NCBI GenBank assembly: GCA_001304015.1
Contig: LJUY01000009.1
Location: 24,976 to 88,975, forward strand
DNA from: a candidate division Zixibacteria bacterium SM23_81
Lineage (GTDB): Bacteria > SM23-81
Length of the DNA: 64,000 nt
Direction: 5' to 3'
Shown: positions 47,552 through 56,887 of the stretch, one piece after another
How the letters are laid out: the number at the start of each line of letters is the position of its first letter
Numbering within the stretch: the first letter of the stretch is position 1
Made by a program: the position numbers and the translations under genes
The notes under the pieces: model-generated
Database searches by the model: none
Told to the model about the DNA's origin: nothing
What the model saw: the letters and a program-made list of their open reading frames with translations, nothing else

Positions 47552-47591
47552 GGTTGCTTTATTGTGAGGGTAAGCGTTTTTTTCTGACTAA

Positions 47592-47740
47592 GGAACCAAG
47601 AATTCAAGGATTCCTCTTCCTCCCTTCTCCACACCCCAGGATTCGAGGATTCAAGTGAAAACCGAAAATCAAAACCCATGTACGAAATCGGTGTGCGCTG
47701 GCACTCGAATCCTAGAACCCTAGAATTCTCGAATCCTATG
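47592..47740. repeat. GGATTC/GAATCC intergenic hairpin repeat, copy C
   Basis: Arms and core as copies A and B (CCAGGATTCGAGGATTCAAG, TGAAAACCGAAAATC, GGCACTCGAATCC), between kinase 3 stop and kinase 2 start. Confidence 0.8.
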
Positions 47741-47783
47741 TATCTTTACGAGTATACCTTTCTGCTTTTCTCTATATCAAACT

Positions 47784-50700
47784 TCAACTCTGTGCTCTCA
47801 ACCTCTCCACCCTCTCCCTCGCATCCTCTATTTCCTCGATGCCCTCATCGGCATCCTTCCAGATCTCCAAAAACTCCTCGTACTTGGCGATGGCATCCTC
47901 ACGCTGTTCCATCTGTTCGTAAGCTTTTCCTAACAAATAATATGCCTTCACCGCCCAGAGAGGATATCCAAACCGGCGCTCATCATATCGACCCAGAGCC
48001 CTCTCTAAAAGCTGGGCGGCCGGCGCAGGTTGCCCTGATTTCTCATAGGCTAAAGCCAGAAGATAGCGGGCTTCGAACAGCGGTGAGGCGTTTTGCAGAA
48101 GTCCTCTTTGCAGGTGCGTGATAGCAGTGGGAAAATCCCCCTTGATGAGCTCAATGGCGCCGGAAAGACGCCAGTAGCCGCTGCGTTGGTCGGGATTATT
48201 CATATCGATGACCTCTTGCAAACCTCGCAGGGTATCTTCAGCGGCATCGATCTCCCCACGCTCCGCTAGCAAGACGGCAAAGACAGGATGTATACCAAAT
48301 GGGTCATGCGTCTCAATTTCCTCATAGAGCCCGGCGGCTATTTGAGCCTCGTCCCAGGCCAGATTCAGCTTCTCCTGCTCCCAGTAAATGAAATACCTCA
48401 TCATGTGCTTTCCAATTCTGGCCCACGCAGCCACCTGCTCACGTTTATCTTGAGCGATGGCCTTGTCGAGCATAGAGAGCGTTTCCTCGATTCTCCCCCG
48501 ATACAGAGAGATAAGAGCGAGAGATGTCCTCGCCGACGAACGGATGTTCTTATCCTCTTGGGTGAGAAATGGCTTGATGATGCCTTCGGCTGCCTCATAA
48601 TCCTCCTTGAAGATATACATGCTGACCAATTTGCTGGCCGTGTTGGCAAAGCGTGGATTGATCTTCATGGCCCTGGCGTAGTTCTCGATAGCCCGATCAA
48701 GCTGGCCGTTAAAAGCGTAAATATCGCCACGGGTATCGTAAGAGTTAGGCTCATCCGGAGCCAGCTCAACGTGTTTCTCGGCAGCCTGGAGGGCTTTTTC
48801 AAAATCACCCATAGCGTCATAGGTATAGGCAAGCATATTATAGTTGCTGACGTCGTTCGGGTTTTCCTCGATGGCCCTCATATAAACCTGAACTGCTTTT
48901 TTCAGATGTCCAATCTGGCGGAGACAACCACCATAAGCCACATATGTCAACCCTCTGCTGGGCTCTATCTCCACAGCTCGTTGGAATAACTCCTCCGCTC
49001 TCAATGTGTCACCTGCCGTCCCCAACTTGCATGCGAGATTGGTAAGTATCACCACTGATAAGGGATTCAGCTCGAAGGCTACCTCCAACTGCCTCATGCT
49101 TTGTTCACGTCTTCCCATGCGATTTAGCAAGTTTGAATACCAATAGTGGGCATAGGCGTAACCTGGGTTCAGATCAATAGCCTTGAGTAATTCCTCTTCT
49201 GCTTCCTCAAGGCGCCCTTCCATCTCGGCAACCAACGCCAAAGAGGCGTGTGCCTCAGCCAGCTTGTCGTCTAACTCCAGTGCTCTCTGCGCGGCCTCAC
49301 GGACCTTGGGAATAATCTCTTCTTCAGGGTAACCGATGTTGCTGGGCAAAACCACGTAGGCGTCGGCCAGCCCGGCGTAGGCCTGTGCATAGTTGGGATC
49401 GAGCTCGATGGCTTTTTGGAAATACTCTATGGCTTTCATCAGGTGCCCTTCTGTGCGTTTATTCCATAGGTAGCGGCCCTGGGCATAAGCGTTGTAAGCC
49501 TCCAAGTTTTCTGTATGGCGCTTGTCAAAAGACGTTCGTTCATCTCCCAGGAGCTTGATCTTCATCACCTCGACGATGGCCTGAGAGATCTCGTCCTGGA
49601 TGGTGAAGATGCTGGCCAGCTCGCGATCGTAGGTCTGCGTCCACAGGTGCGCGTCGTCGGGCACGTTGATCAGCTGTGCCCGCACCCGGATCCTGCTGTC
49701 TTCCTTCTGGACGCTGCCTTCCAGAATGGTGGCCACATCCAGCTCTCCCCCGATCTTCTTGACGTCCCGCTCTGGGCTCTTGTACCGCATGGCCGAGGTC
49801 ATGGAGATGACCTTCAGATCCGGTAGCCCGCTGAGCTTACCGATAATGGCCTCGGTCATCCCATCGCAAAAGTACTCCTGATCCTTATGAGGGCTATAAT
49901 CACGAAAGGGCAACACAGCGATGGAGTTCTGCCATTGGGTCCTGGCCACCTTGCTTACACCGGGCGCAACCACTTTTTTCAAATCATGATAGAGAAAATA
50001 GCTAGCTATTAGCACGGCGAGGACCACGACGAGAAAAACCGCCAAAATGGTGCGCGCCCAGGAAAAACCCTTGGGGCGCTTTCGCGGTGCAAGAACCCCT
50101 GTTCTGAGCTCTTCTTTGGCCCTGTTCAAATCAACCATAAGCTCGTCGACGTGCTGGTAGCGTCTGTCAGGACTCTTTGCCAGGGCCTTAGCGATGATCC
50201 TGTCCAGCTCCATGGGAACGCCCGCACGCAAACCCGTCACAGGCGCGGGCTCCTCGTTCAAGATGGAATACACGATTGCCTGATGATAGTCTCCCTTGAA
50301 AGGACGTTGAGCGGTGATCATCTCATATAAAACCACGCCCAGGGACCAGATGTCCGTTCGGTGATCGACATCGTCGCCCCGGGTCTGCTCCGGAGACATG
50401 TAGGCGATGGTGCCAGGGGTGGTCTCTTTCTCGGTGATCTGCTTGCCACCACTCAGTTTGGCCAGGCCAAAGTCCATGACCTTCACCTGACCCCTGGGAG
50501 TCAACATAACGTTGGCAGGCTTGATGTCGCGATGAACGATTCCCCTTTCATGCGCTTCCTGAAGACCCTGGGCAATACGGATGGCGATATTCAAGACCTC
50601 GTCTATCTTTAAGGGACCCGACTCGATCTTTTTCTGGAGATTTTCACCTTCCACGTAGGCCATGGCTATGAATGTCTGTCCCTCCACTTCATTGATTTCA

Positions 50701-50918
50701 TAGATGGTGCAGATATTGGCGTGGTCCAAGGCTGAGGCTGCCCGCGCCTCGCGGATGAAACGCTCCTTGGCCTCAACATCACGCATCAGCTCCGGAGGCA
50801 AAAATTTCAGAGCCACGGTGCGCTTGAGTTTGGTGTCCTCGGCTTTGTAGACCACACCCATGCCGCCTTCGCCGATTTTTTCCAAAATCTTGTAATGGGA
50901 GATGGTTTTGCCAATCAT
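47784..50918 (-). CDS. Ser/Thr protein kinase with TM, TolB-like and TPR domains (kinase 3)
   Basis: 1044 residues; GGAAGA before ATG 50918, which overlaps the stop of kinase 4 by four bases (ATGA), so they are translationally coupled. Kinase domain with HRDIKPAN and MDFGLAKLSG, membrane segment about 298-320 (TILAVFLVVVLAVLIASYF), then a TolB/adenylate-cyclase-associated domain (NSIAVLPFRDYSPHKDQEYF, ...GSVQKEDSRIRVRAQLI) and about twelve TPR units. Its C-terminal 25 residues repeat those of kinase 2. The input and targets are unknown. Confidence 0.9.
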   Translation of the reverse strand: MIGKTISHYKILEKIGEGGMGVVYKAEDTKLKRTVALKFLPPELMRDVEAKERFIREARAASALDHANICTIYEINEVEGQTFIAMAYVEGENLQKKIESGPLKIDEVLNIAIRIAQGLQEAHERGIVHRDIKPANVMLTPRGQVKVMDFGLAKLSGGKQITEKETTPGTIAYMSPEQTRGDDVDHRTDIWSLGVVLYEMITAQRPFKGDYHQAIVYSILNEEPAPVTGLRAGVPMELDRIIAKALAKSPDRRYQHVDELMVDLNRAKEELRTGVLAPRKRPKGFSWARTILAVFLVVVLAVLIASYFLYHDLKKVVAPGVSKVARTQWQNSIAVLPFRDYSPHKDQEYFCDGMTEAIIGKLSGLPDLKVISMTSAMRYKSPERDVKKIGGELDVATILEGSVQKEDSRIRVRAQLINVPDDAHLWTQTYDRELASIFTIQDEISQAIVEVMKIKLLGDERTSFDKRHTENLEAYNAYAQGRYLWNKRTEGHLMKAIEYFQKAIELDPNYAQAYAGLADAYVVLPSNIGYPEEEIIPKVREAAQRALELDDKLAEAHASLALVAEMEGRLEEAEEELLKAIDLNPGYAYAHYWYSNLLNRMGRREQSMRQLEVAFELNPLSVVILTNLACKLGTAGDTLRAEELFQRAVEIEPSRGLTYVAYGGCLRQIGHLKKAVQVYMRAIEENPNDVSNYNMLAYTYDAMGDFEKALQAAEKHVELAPDEPNSYDTRGDIYAFNGQLDRAIENYARAMKINPRFANTASKLVSMYIFKEDYEAAEGIIKPFLTQEDKNIRSSARTSLALISLYRGRIEETLSMLDKAIAQDKREQVAAWARIGKHMMRYFIYWEQEKLNLAWDEAQIAAGLYEEIETHDPFGIHPVFAVLLAERGEIDAAEDTLRGLQEVIDMNNPDQRSGYWRLSGAIELIKGDFPTAITHLQRGLLQNASPLFEARYLLALAYEKSGQPAPAAQLLERALGRYDERRFGYPLWAVKAYYLLGKAYEQMEQREDAIAKYEEFLEIWKDADEGIEEIEDARERVERLRAQS

Positions 50919-53116
50919 TCTTCCAACCCTATTTTCTTCAGCATGGCCGTGAACCTCGAGTCTGAACGTACGCTGTCAAATCCTGGATCTACTTTAATCT
51001 CAAGGAGGGTACTATCGCGTTCTTCATATGCCTTATCCAACCACTTGAAGCCCTTATCCTTCTCACCAAGGGCAAAATATAAATTCGCCAGTGAAATTGG
51101 CGGAACATAGCCCTTCTCAGCTTGTTTCAGCAAATCGTCCAGTCTCTGGTAGGCAACTCCTTCGCATGCTTCAAAAAGCGGATCCGAGCGCCCTGAAATA
51201 TCCCTTTCCTTTTTGAACTCCCTGAAAGCTTCCTCATACCTCGACTTCTGCAAATGTACCTTTCCCAGCCAAGCGTGAACCGCACTAAAGCTTGAGTCCA
51301 TCTCCAGGGTCTGGTTCAATTTTTCCAACGCTCGATCATAAAGACGTGCGTAATAAAACACCAGGGCAGTATTTCTGCTTATGACCAGAGAAAGAGGATC
51401 CAACTTTTGAGCTCGTCTAATCTCTTCGATAGCTTCGTCAAAGCGATCCATGTACATTAAAAAGAGCGCATACCAATGGTGAGCGGTGGGATAGTTCGGG
51501 TTCAGCTCAATGGCTCTCTGGAACTCTCTCTCGCTGCTCTCCCAGTCCCAGCAACGGAACTTAATTTGAGCCAGGGAGGTGTGGGCTTCGGCAAGTGTCC
51601 CGTCAATCTCGAGTGCTCTCTGAATGGCCTTATTTGCTTTCGGATATAATCCTTTTGGCGAAATGGAACTGTAGTCCGGAAGAACGATATATGAATCAGC
51701 CAAGCCTGCATAAGCAAGGGCATAGTTCGGATCTTTTTCGATCGCTTGCTGAAAATACACGATAGCCTTCTTTACGCCTTCTTCCGTCCGCTTGTTCCAG
51801 AAGAAACGGCCCCGGATATATGAATCATACGCTTCTAAATCTTCAGTATGATGCTTGACAATTTTCTCCTTCTCTCCCCCCAAGAGCTTGACCTTCAGCT
51901 TATCCACAATGGCCAGAGATATTTCATCCTGAATGGCAAAGACATCTTCCGGACAGCACAGTCCGCTGATATCGCGATCGTATGCGTCGGACCAGATATG
52001 GAAACCATCGACGATATTGATGAGCTGTACCATGATCCGTAACTTATTGCCCAGTTTTCTCACACTTCCTTCAAGTAGAGCCTTCACATTCAATTTGCGG
52101 CCTATTTCTCTAATGTCAACCTCTTTGTTCCTAAATGAGGAAGCCGAGGTCCAACCCGCGACGCGCAAGCCCTCGACATGCGTCAGGGCATTGATGACGT
52201 CCCCCGCCATGCTCTCGCAGAAAAAATCCTGCTCTCGGTCTACACTCAAATTCGTAAAGGGGAGCACAACGATGGAGGGCAGTTCTTTCCCGGTTTGAGT
52301 TTTAAGCTCCTTCTTGGCCCATTTGATATCAAACAAAAGATCCCCGATCTTCTGGTAGCGTGCAGCTGGATCCTTGGACAAGGCTTTGTTGATGATCCGT
52401 TGCACTTCCTGGGGTATATCCCTCCGAAGGCCGATCACTGGCTCCGGCTCCTCATTCAAAATGGAATAAACGACCGCTTGCTCGTATTGCCCTACGAAAG
52501 GCCTTTGGCTGGTAAGCATCTCGTAAAGGACAACGCCCAAAGACCAGATATCCGTCCGATGATCGACCTCCCCACCCTGTGCCTGCTCCGGAGACATGTA
52601 CACCACGGTACCCAGGATTGTGTTAATTTGAGAAGTCTGCGAAGCTCCACCCAGCTTGACCAAGCCGAAGTCCATGATTTTCACTTGACCTTTGGGAGTT
52701 AGCATGATGTTGGCGGGCTTGATGTCGCGATGAACGATTTCCCTCTCATGCGCCTCCTGCAGACCCTGGGCAACATCAATGGCGATATTCAAGACCTCAT
52801 CTATCTTCAGCGGGCCCGATTCAATCTTCTTTTGGAGGTTTTCACCTTCGATGTAGGCCATGGATATAAAGGTTTGTCCCTCCGCCTCGTTGATTTCGTA
52901 AATGGTACAGATGTTGGGATGATCCAGGACGGATGCCGCTTGGGCCTCCTGGATAAATCGCTCTTTGACCTCCGAATCGCGGGTAAGATCCGGAGGTAAA
53001 AACTTCAGGGCAACGGTGCGCTTGAGCTTTGTGTCCTTGGCTTTATAGACCACACCCATGCCACCTTCGCCGAGCTTTTCCAATATCTTGTAATGAGAAA
53101 TGGTTTTGCCGATCAT
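50915..53116 (-). CDS. Ser/Thr protein kinase with TolB-like and TPR domains, no membrane segment (kinase 4)
   Basis: 733 residues, the shortest of the five. Kinase domain with GEGGMG, HRDIKPAN and MDFGLVKLGG; directly after it, with no hydrophobic helix, the TolB-like domain (LPSIVVLPFTNLSVDREQDF) and about six TPR units. It should therefore be cytoplasmic in full, unlike kinases 1-3. It starts one base after the stop of kinase 5 and overlaps kinase 3, so 5-4-3 form one operon. Confidence 0.88.
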   Translation of the reverse strand: MIGKTISHYKILEKLGEGGMGVVYKAKDTKLKRTVALKFLPPDLTRDSEVKERFIQEAQAASVLDHPNICTIYEINEAEGQTFISMAYIEGENLQKKIESGPLKIDEVLNIAIDVAQGLQEAHEREIVHRDIKPANIMLTPKGQVKIMDFGLVKLGGASQTSQINTILGTVVYMSPEQAQGGEVDHRTDIWSLGVVLYEMLTSQRPFVGQYEQAVVYSILNEEPEPVIGLRRDIPQEVQRIINKALSKDPAARYQKIGDLLFDIKWAKKELKTQTGKELPSIVVLPFTNLSVDREQDFFCESMAGDVINALTHVEGLRVAGWTSASSFRNKEVDIREIGRKLNVKALLEGSVRKLGNKLRIMVQLINIVDGFHIWSDAYDRDISGLCCPEDVFAIQDEISLAIVDKLKVKLLGGEKEKIVKHHTEDLEAYDSYIRGRFFWNKRTEEGVKKAIVYFQQAIEKDPNYALAYAGLADSYIVLPDYSSISPKGLYPKANKAIQRALEIDGTLAEAHTSLAQIKFRCWDWESSEREFQRAIELNPNYPTAHHWYALFLMYMDRFDEAIEEIRRAQKLDPLSLVISRNTALVFYYARLYDRALEKLNQTLEMDSSFSAVHAWLGKVHLQKSRYEEAFREFKKERDISGRSDPLFEACEGVAYQRLDDLLKQAEKGYVPPISLANLYFALGEKDKGFKWLDKAYEERDSTLLEIKVDPGFDSVRSDSRFTAMLKKIGLEE

Positions 53117-53117
53117 C

Positions 53118-55973
53118 CTATTTCTTTCCCGATATCTGGATTAATTTTGATTTGGCATCGGCCAATTCTGGGAGATCTTGATCCGCTTCCTCCCAGATTC
53201 TTAGAAACTCTTTATACTGTTCGCTGGCCTTCTTCAAACGACCTTTTTCCTCGTATAATTGGGCCAACCGATAACGATATTTTGGATGAATAAGACGCCG
53301 ATCCCTACTGTACGGATGAAAGGTAATCAGCCGCTCATATTCGGCAATGGCTTCATCTAGCTTTCCTTTTTGGCGATAGGCTCGGGCCAACACATCTTTC
53401 TGGAACGGGAGGTTATATGCCAGCATTCCTCCCGTGTCACTCATGTAAGGTATCCTCCAAGGTGGCGCTTTCTCACGAACAGTGATGGCTTTCTCCAGGG
53501 AACCCTCTACCAGCAATAACTCTCCATGAAGCAATTCGGCAAAGTCGGGCACAAGAGGTCTTATATCCGTCAGCTTTGACTTTGCAGAATCAATTCGTCC
53601 TTCTTTCAAATCCAGCAAGGCAAGGGCAAAAACGAGGGCTGCCGTGAGAGAGGCAACCTGCTCTGGTGATCCCAGGGAGTAACTGGTGGCTGCAGGAATG
53701 TACTCTTTGGGATTCCGCTGCACCGCATCTATGCACTGCAGAAAACAGTTCCGGCTCAGGCCAAGCTCTCCCTTTTCATAATGAATCCAACCCTTCAACC
53801 TGTCTGCTTCGGTTTGCCAGATCTCACTCCCCTCGGCTTTTGACAGCTCAGCTATCCTCTCAGCCTTGTCAAGGGCTCGGTTCAAACTACCTCGCCAAAT
53901 GTGGTAAAAACTTCTCCACCGCAGTCCGTCCGTTCGAGTGCCAAAAGATGGTGCCTTATCGATGTATTTGTCGATCCACTGCATGCACTCAGAGTAGTTT
54001 TCCCTCAAAGCATAGATATAGGCAATCTCCCAATAGGCGTAGTAGAAGTCTGGTTTGACCTTCAAGGCCTCTTTGTATTTTGCTATGGCATCGTCCAGTT
54101 TTCCCATTCTGAAGAAAAGTTCTCCCATAGAATCGATGGGATTCGCATCCCCTGGGGAAATGATAGCATACCTCTGAAAGTACTCATGGGCCTGTTCGAA
54201 GTCCTCGACGTCGGTGTACATGTAGGCCAGTTCGTTGAGAGCCCACCCATAGTTAGGATCAAGATCCAGAACTTTTTTGTACTCCTCGACAGCCTGGTAG
54301 AACTGCTTCTTACCCCTGTAGTGAGATGCCAGGCGATGGTGAACGTGCTTCTCTTTGGGGTATTCCCGGGCGATCTGCTTGAGGATGTGGAACCTTTTCT
54401 CCACATCTCTCTCCAAGGCCCGTGCGCAAGCCGCTTCGATGTAAAGTCTCTCCTTGCTTGTGGCCTTATCCGAAAAAGCCTTCGCTTTCTCAAAGGCATT
54501 GTTGCGCGCTTTGGCATCGCGCAATCGGTCATAAATCCAAGCCAAGTAAAGGTATGCTACGGCGAAGGTCGGATCGAGCTCAACCGCCTTTTGGAGAAAT
54601 CGCCGGGCGTCTTCGTTATAGATCTTCTCGAAGCTCTCTCTACCCCTCAGAAAGTATCGATACGCCTCCATGGACGACGTGGTCACATCGGCGATAGGCT
54701 GCCCGCCGTCTTCCATTTTGTGTTCGGAGATGCCTAGACCATGGGAGATATCCCGGCTCAGCCCATCAATCTGCGTTTTCAAAATGCTGTCCACTCCCAA
54801 ACCCTTAGAGCTGGCGCTCACCAGCAGTCTCTTGGTGGAAACATCCATGACTTTCACGTCGGTGGCGAATATCTCACCAGCTTTTGTATAAGTGCCCAGA
54901 ACGATAGCATCGATGCCATCTAATCGGCACAACTGGAAACCCAAATCCTTGTCGATGACCTCCACCTTCTCCTTCCCCACTTGCTTCAGCAGATCTCGCA
55001 TCCGCTCCCAGGTAATCACGCGCAGAGATTCCGCCCGCTCAAGGCTAGTGATGAGAAGATTGGGTATGGCCGTTTGGAGATAATCGTATTTCTTATCTCC
55101 CGTCTGATTCTCGAAGGTGATCACCGCGATAGGTTTCTGAACCCTCACAGGGGATTCTAACTCCTCCTCAAGTTTCCTGAGATGGGCCAGCATCTCATCG
55201 ATGCGCTGATAGCGTTCTGACGGGCTCTTTGCCAGTGCTTTGGTTACGATGCCTTCCAGCTCTGCTGGTGCGCTGGCTCGAAATTTCAGCAACGGTTTCG
55301 GATCTTCATTCAAGATGGAGTAGATAACGGCTTGCTCATAGTCCCCTGTGAAGGGCTTTTGGCCGGTAACTATCTCATAAAGGACCACGCCCAGAGACCA
55401 GATATCCGTCCGGTGATCCACCCCTTCACCTCGAGCCTGTTCGGGAGACATGTAGGCCGCCGTGCCCGAGATGGTCTTGGATGTTTCAGATTGCACTGCC
55501 CCTTCCAATACGGCCAGGCCAAAATCGAGAATCTTCACCTGGCCATCCTCGGTGATTAAGAGATTGCTCGGTTTGACATCTCGATGCACGACTCCCTCTT
55601 TGTGGGCCTTGACCAAACCCTGAGCCACCTGGATGACGATATCAATAGCTTGCTCCAGATCCAACGGCCCCCTATCTATCTTGTCCTGAAGGACCTCACC
55701 CTTGTAGCAGGCCATGCAGATGAACATCTGCCCTTCTTTGGTTTCATCGATATCGTAAATAGTGCAGATATTAGGATGATCCATGGCGGAGGCCGCCTGG
55801 GCCTCCTGGATGAAGCGCTGATTCGCTTCTGGATCGCGGGTCATTTCCGGCGGCAGGAACTTCAAGGCCACGAGGCGCTTGAGCTTGGTGTCTTCGGCCT
55901 TGTACACCACACCCCTGCCGCCCTCGCCGAGCTTTTCCAGGATTTTGTAATGGGAGATAGTTTTGCCGATCAT
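53118..55973 (-). CDS. Ser/Thr protein kinase with TPR domains, no membrane segment (kinase 5)
   Basis: 951 residues from ATG 55973, the paralogues' MIGKTISHYKIL start; the frame is open 16 codons further but those codons (NPRTLESWY) are only the translated intergenic repeat. Kinase loop is GEGGRG rather than GEGGMG; HRDVKPSN and LDFGLAVLEG intact. After residue ~275 a divergent TolB/FlgO-like domain (KPIAVITFENQTGDKKYDY) and about nine TPR units follow without a membrane helix. First gene of the kinase operon 5-4-3. The rule that kinase output and TPR sensing meet in the cytoplasm would be an inference. Confidence 0.88.
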   Translation of the reverse strand: MIGKTISHYKILEKLGEGGRGVVYKAEDTKLKRLVALKFLPPEMTRDPEANQRFIQEAQAASAMDHPNICTIYDIDETKEGQMFICMACYKGEVLQDKIDRGPLDLEQAIDIVIQVAQGLVKAHKEGVVHRDVKPSNLLITEDGQVKILDFGLAVLEGAVQSETSKTISGTAAYMSPEQARGEGVDHRTDIWSLGVVLYEIVTGQKPFTGDYEQAVIYSILNEDPKPLLKFRASAPAELEGIVTKALAKSPSERYQRIDEMLAHLRKLEEELESPVRVQKPIAVITFENQTGDKKYDYLQTAIPNLLITSLERAESLRVITWERMRDLLKQVGKEKVEVIDKDLGFQLCRLDGIDAIVLGTYTKAGEIFATDVKVMDVSTKRLLVSASSKGLGVDSILKTQIDGLSRDISHGLGISEHKMEDGGQPIADVTTSSMEAYRYFLRGRESFEKIYNEDARRFLQKAVELDPTFAVAYLYLAWIYDRLRDAKARNNAFEKAKAFSDKATSKERLYIEAACARALERDVEKRFHILKQIAREYPKEKHVHHRLASHYRGKKQFYQAVEEYKKVLDLDPNYGWALNELAYMYTDVEDFEQAHEYFQRYAIISPGDANPIDSMGELFFRMGKLDDAIAKYKEALKVKPDFYYAYWEIAYIYALRENYSECMQWIDKYIDKAPSFGTRTDGLRWRSFYHIWRGSLNRALDKAERIAELSKAEGSEIWQTEADRLKGWIHYEKGELGLSRNCFLQCIDAVQRNPKEYIPAATSYSLGSPEQVASLTAALVFALALLDLKEGRIDSAKSKLTDIRPLVPDFAELLHGELLLVEGSLEKAITVREKAPPWRIPYMSDTGGMLAYNLPFQKDVLARAYRQKGKLDEAIAEYERLITFHPYSRDRRLIHPKYRYRLAQLYEEKGRLKKASEQYKEFLRIWEEADQDLPELADAKSKLIQISGKK

Positions 55974-55996
55974 AATTGATCTAGGAGAAAGGTACC

Positions 55997-56100
55997 AGGA
56001 TTCGAGGGTTCTAGGATTCAAGGGTAATAAGTCCTTGATCTGTTGTCCTTCAAACAGGCTTGGACCAGGGGTACTCGAAGCCTTGAGTCCTTGAATCCTT
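55997..56100. repeat. GGATTC/GAATCC intergenic hairpin repeat, copy D (degenerate)
   Basis: Arms AGGATTCGAGG / GAGTCCTTGAATCC are kept, but the central AAAACCG core is lost. It lies between the small lipoprotein stop and kinase 5. Confidence 0.65.
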
Positions 56101-56202
56101 TCTTCTCACCAGCACAAAGGACGAACGGTTACCTCATTCAAATGAGTTATCTCTACAGATAAGATCCCTCGCTTCAAGACGAACCCGCCTCGAAACACCC
56201 TA

Positions 56203-56574
56203 TCAGGTAGGGCAGGGTTCATCGCCATCGCCACCATTGCTGAGAAAACCAATCAGAACCACGGCTCCAACAACACCAAACACCCCAAGCGCTATTGTTT
56301 TAGCTTGATCCAGCTTTTTAATTTCAAGCGATGCGATCTCCGAGGAATCTATTTCCTTGTAACCTTCTGCTTCGATGTAGCCCACCAGCTTTGAATCCTC
56401 AACTTTTGTATCCTTCATATTATACTGAGTTCCATCCTCCATTGTTACCCTGACACGGGCTCCCTGCTTAAGCTCAGGGATCTCCTCCTTGGAGATGTAC
56501 CTCATGCTGGTGCAGCCTGATAAATAGAGGATGAAGCTCAGCGAAACAAGGAGAAAAATGCATTTTCGATACAC
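56203..56574 (-). CDS. Small lipoprotein with C-terminal membrane segment
   Basis: 123 residues, GTG start after AGGGGGGTG. Lipoprotein signal ending YLSGC, then a short beta-rich region (ARVRVTMEDGTQYNMKDTKV; residues ~40-80 look like a small SH3/OB-like barrel) and a hydrophobic segment AKTIALGVFGVVGAVVLIGF near the end. I do not recognise a family. It is about 230 bases upstream of the kinase operon and may belong with it. Confidence 0.75.
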   Translation of the reverse strand: MYRKCIFLLVSLSFILYLSGCTSMRYISKEEIPELKQGARVRVTMEDGTQYNMKDTKVEDSKLVGYIEAEGYKEIDSSEIASLEIKKLDQAKTIALGVFGVVGAVVLIGFLSNGGDGDEPCPT

Positions 56575-56887
56575 CGGTTACACCCCCCTAGGGTAGAGGA
56601 CGCGAAGGGGCAAGATTGACCTTCAAATTCGGGCATTTCTCCACGGCGAGAAAGCATAGAAGTGGTGAGAACCTTCCTGACGAGAATTGCCTTCCGGTTT
56701 CCAGCGATGATCACCGAGCTTCAAGGACTAACTCACCGCTCGCATTCGCGATGTTGGGATCGCGGCTTGGGCGAACACGGGCTGTGGGGGGACACGATTC
56801 CCGATTCCCGATTCACGTTCCCAACTGAGCAACGACTCCAAACGTCCATCCGCATAGATGCCTATCACCGACCACAGGACTCTCATC
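56575..56887. other. Gene-free spacer
   Basis: 313 bases. Short repeated words (ATTCCCGATTCCCGATTCACG) occur near 56799-56820; two open frames of 70-88 codons lack ribosome sites and recognisable features. Nothing else is seen. Confidence 0.6.
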
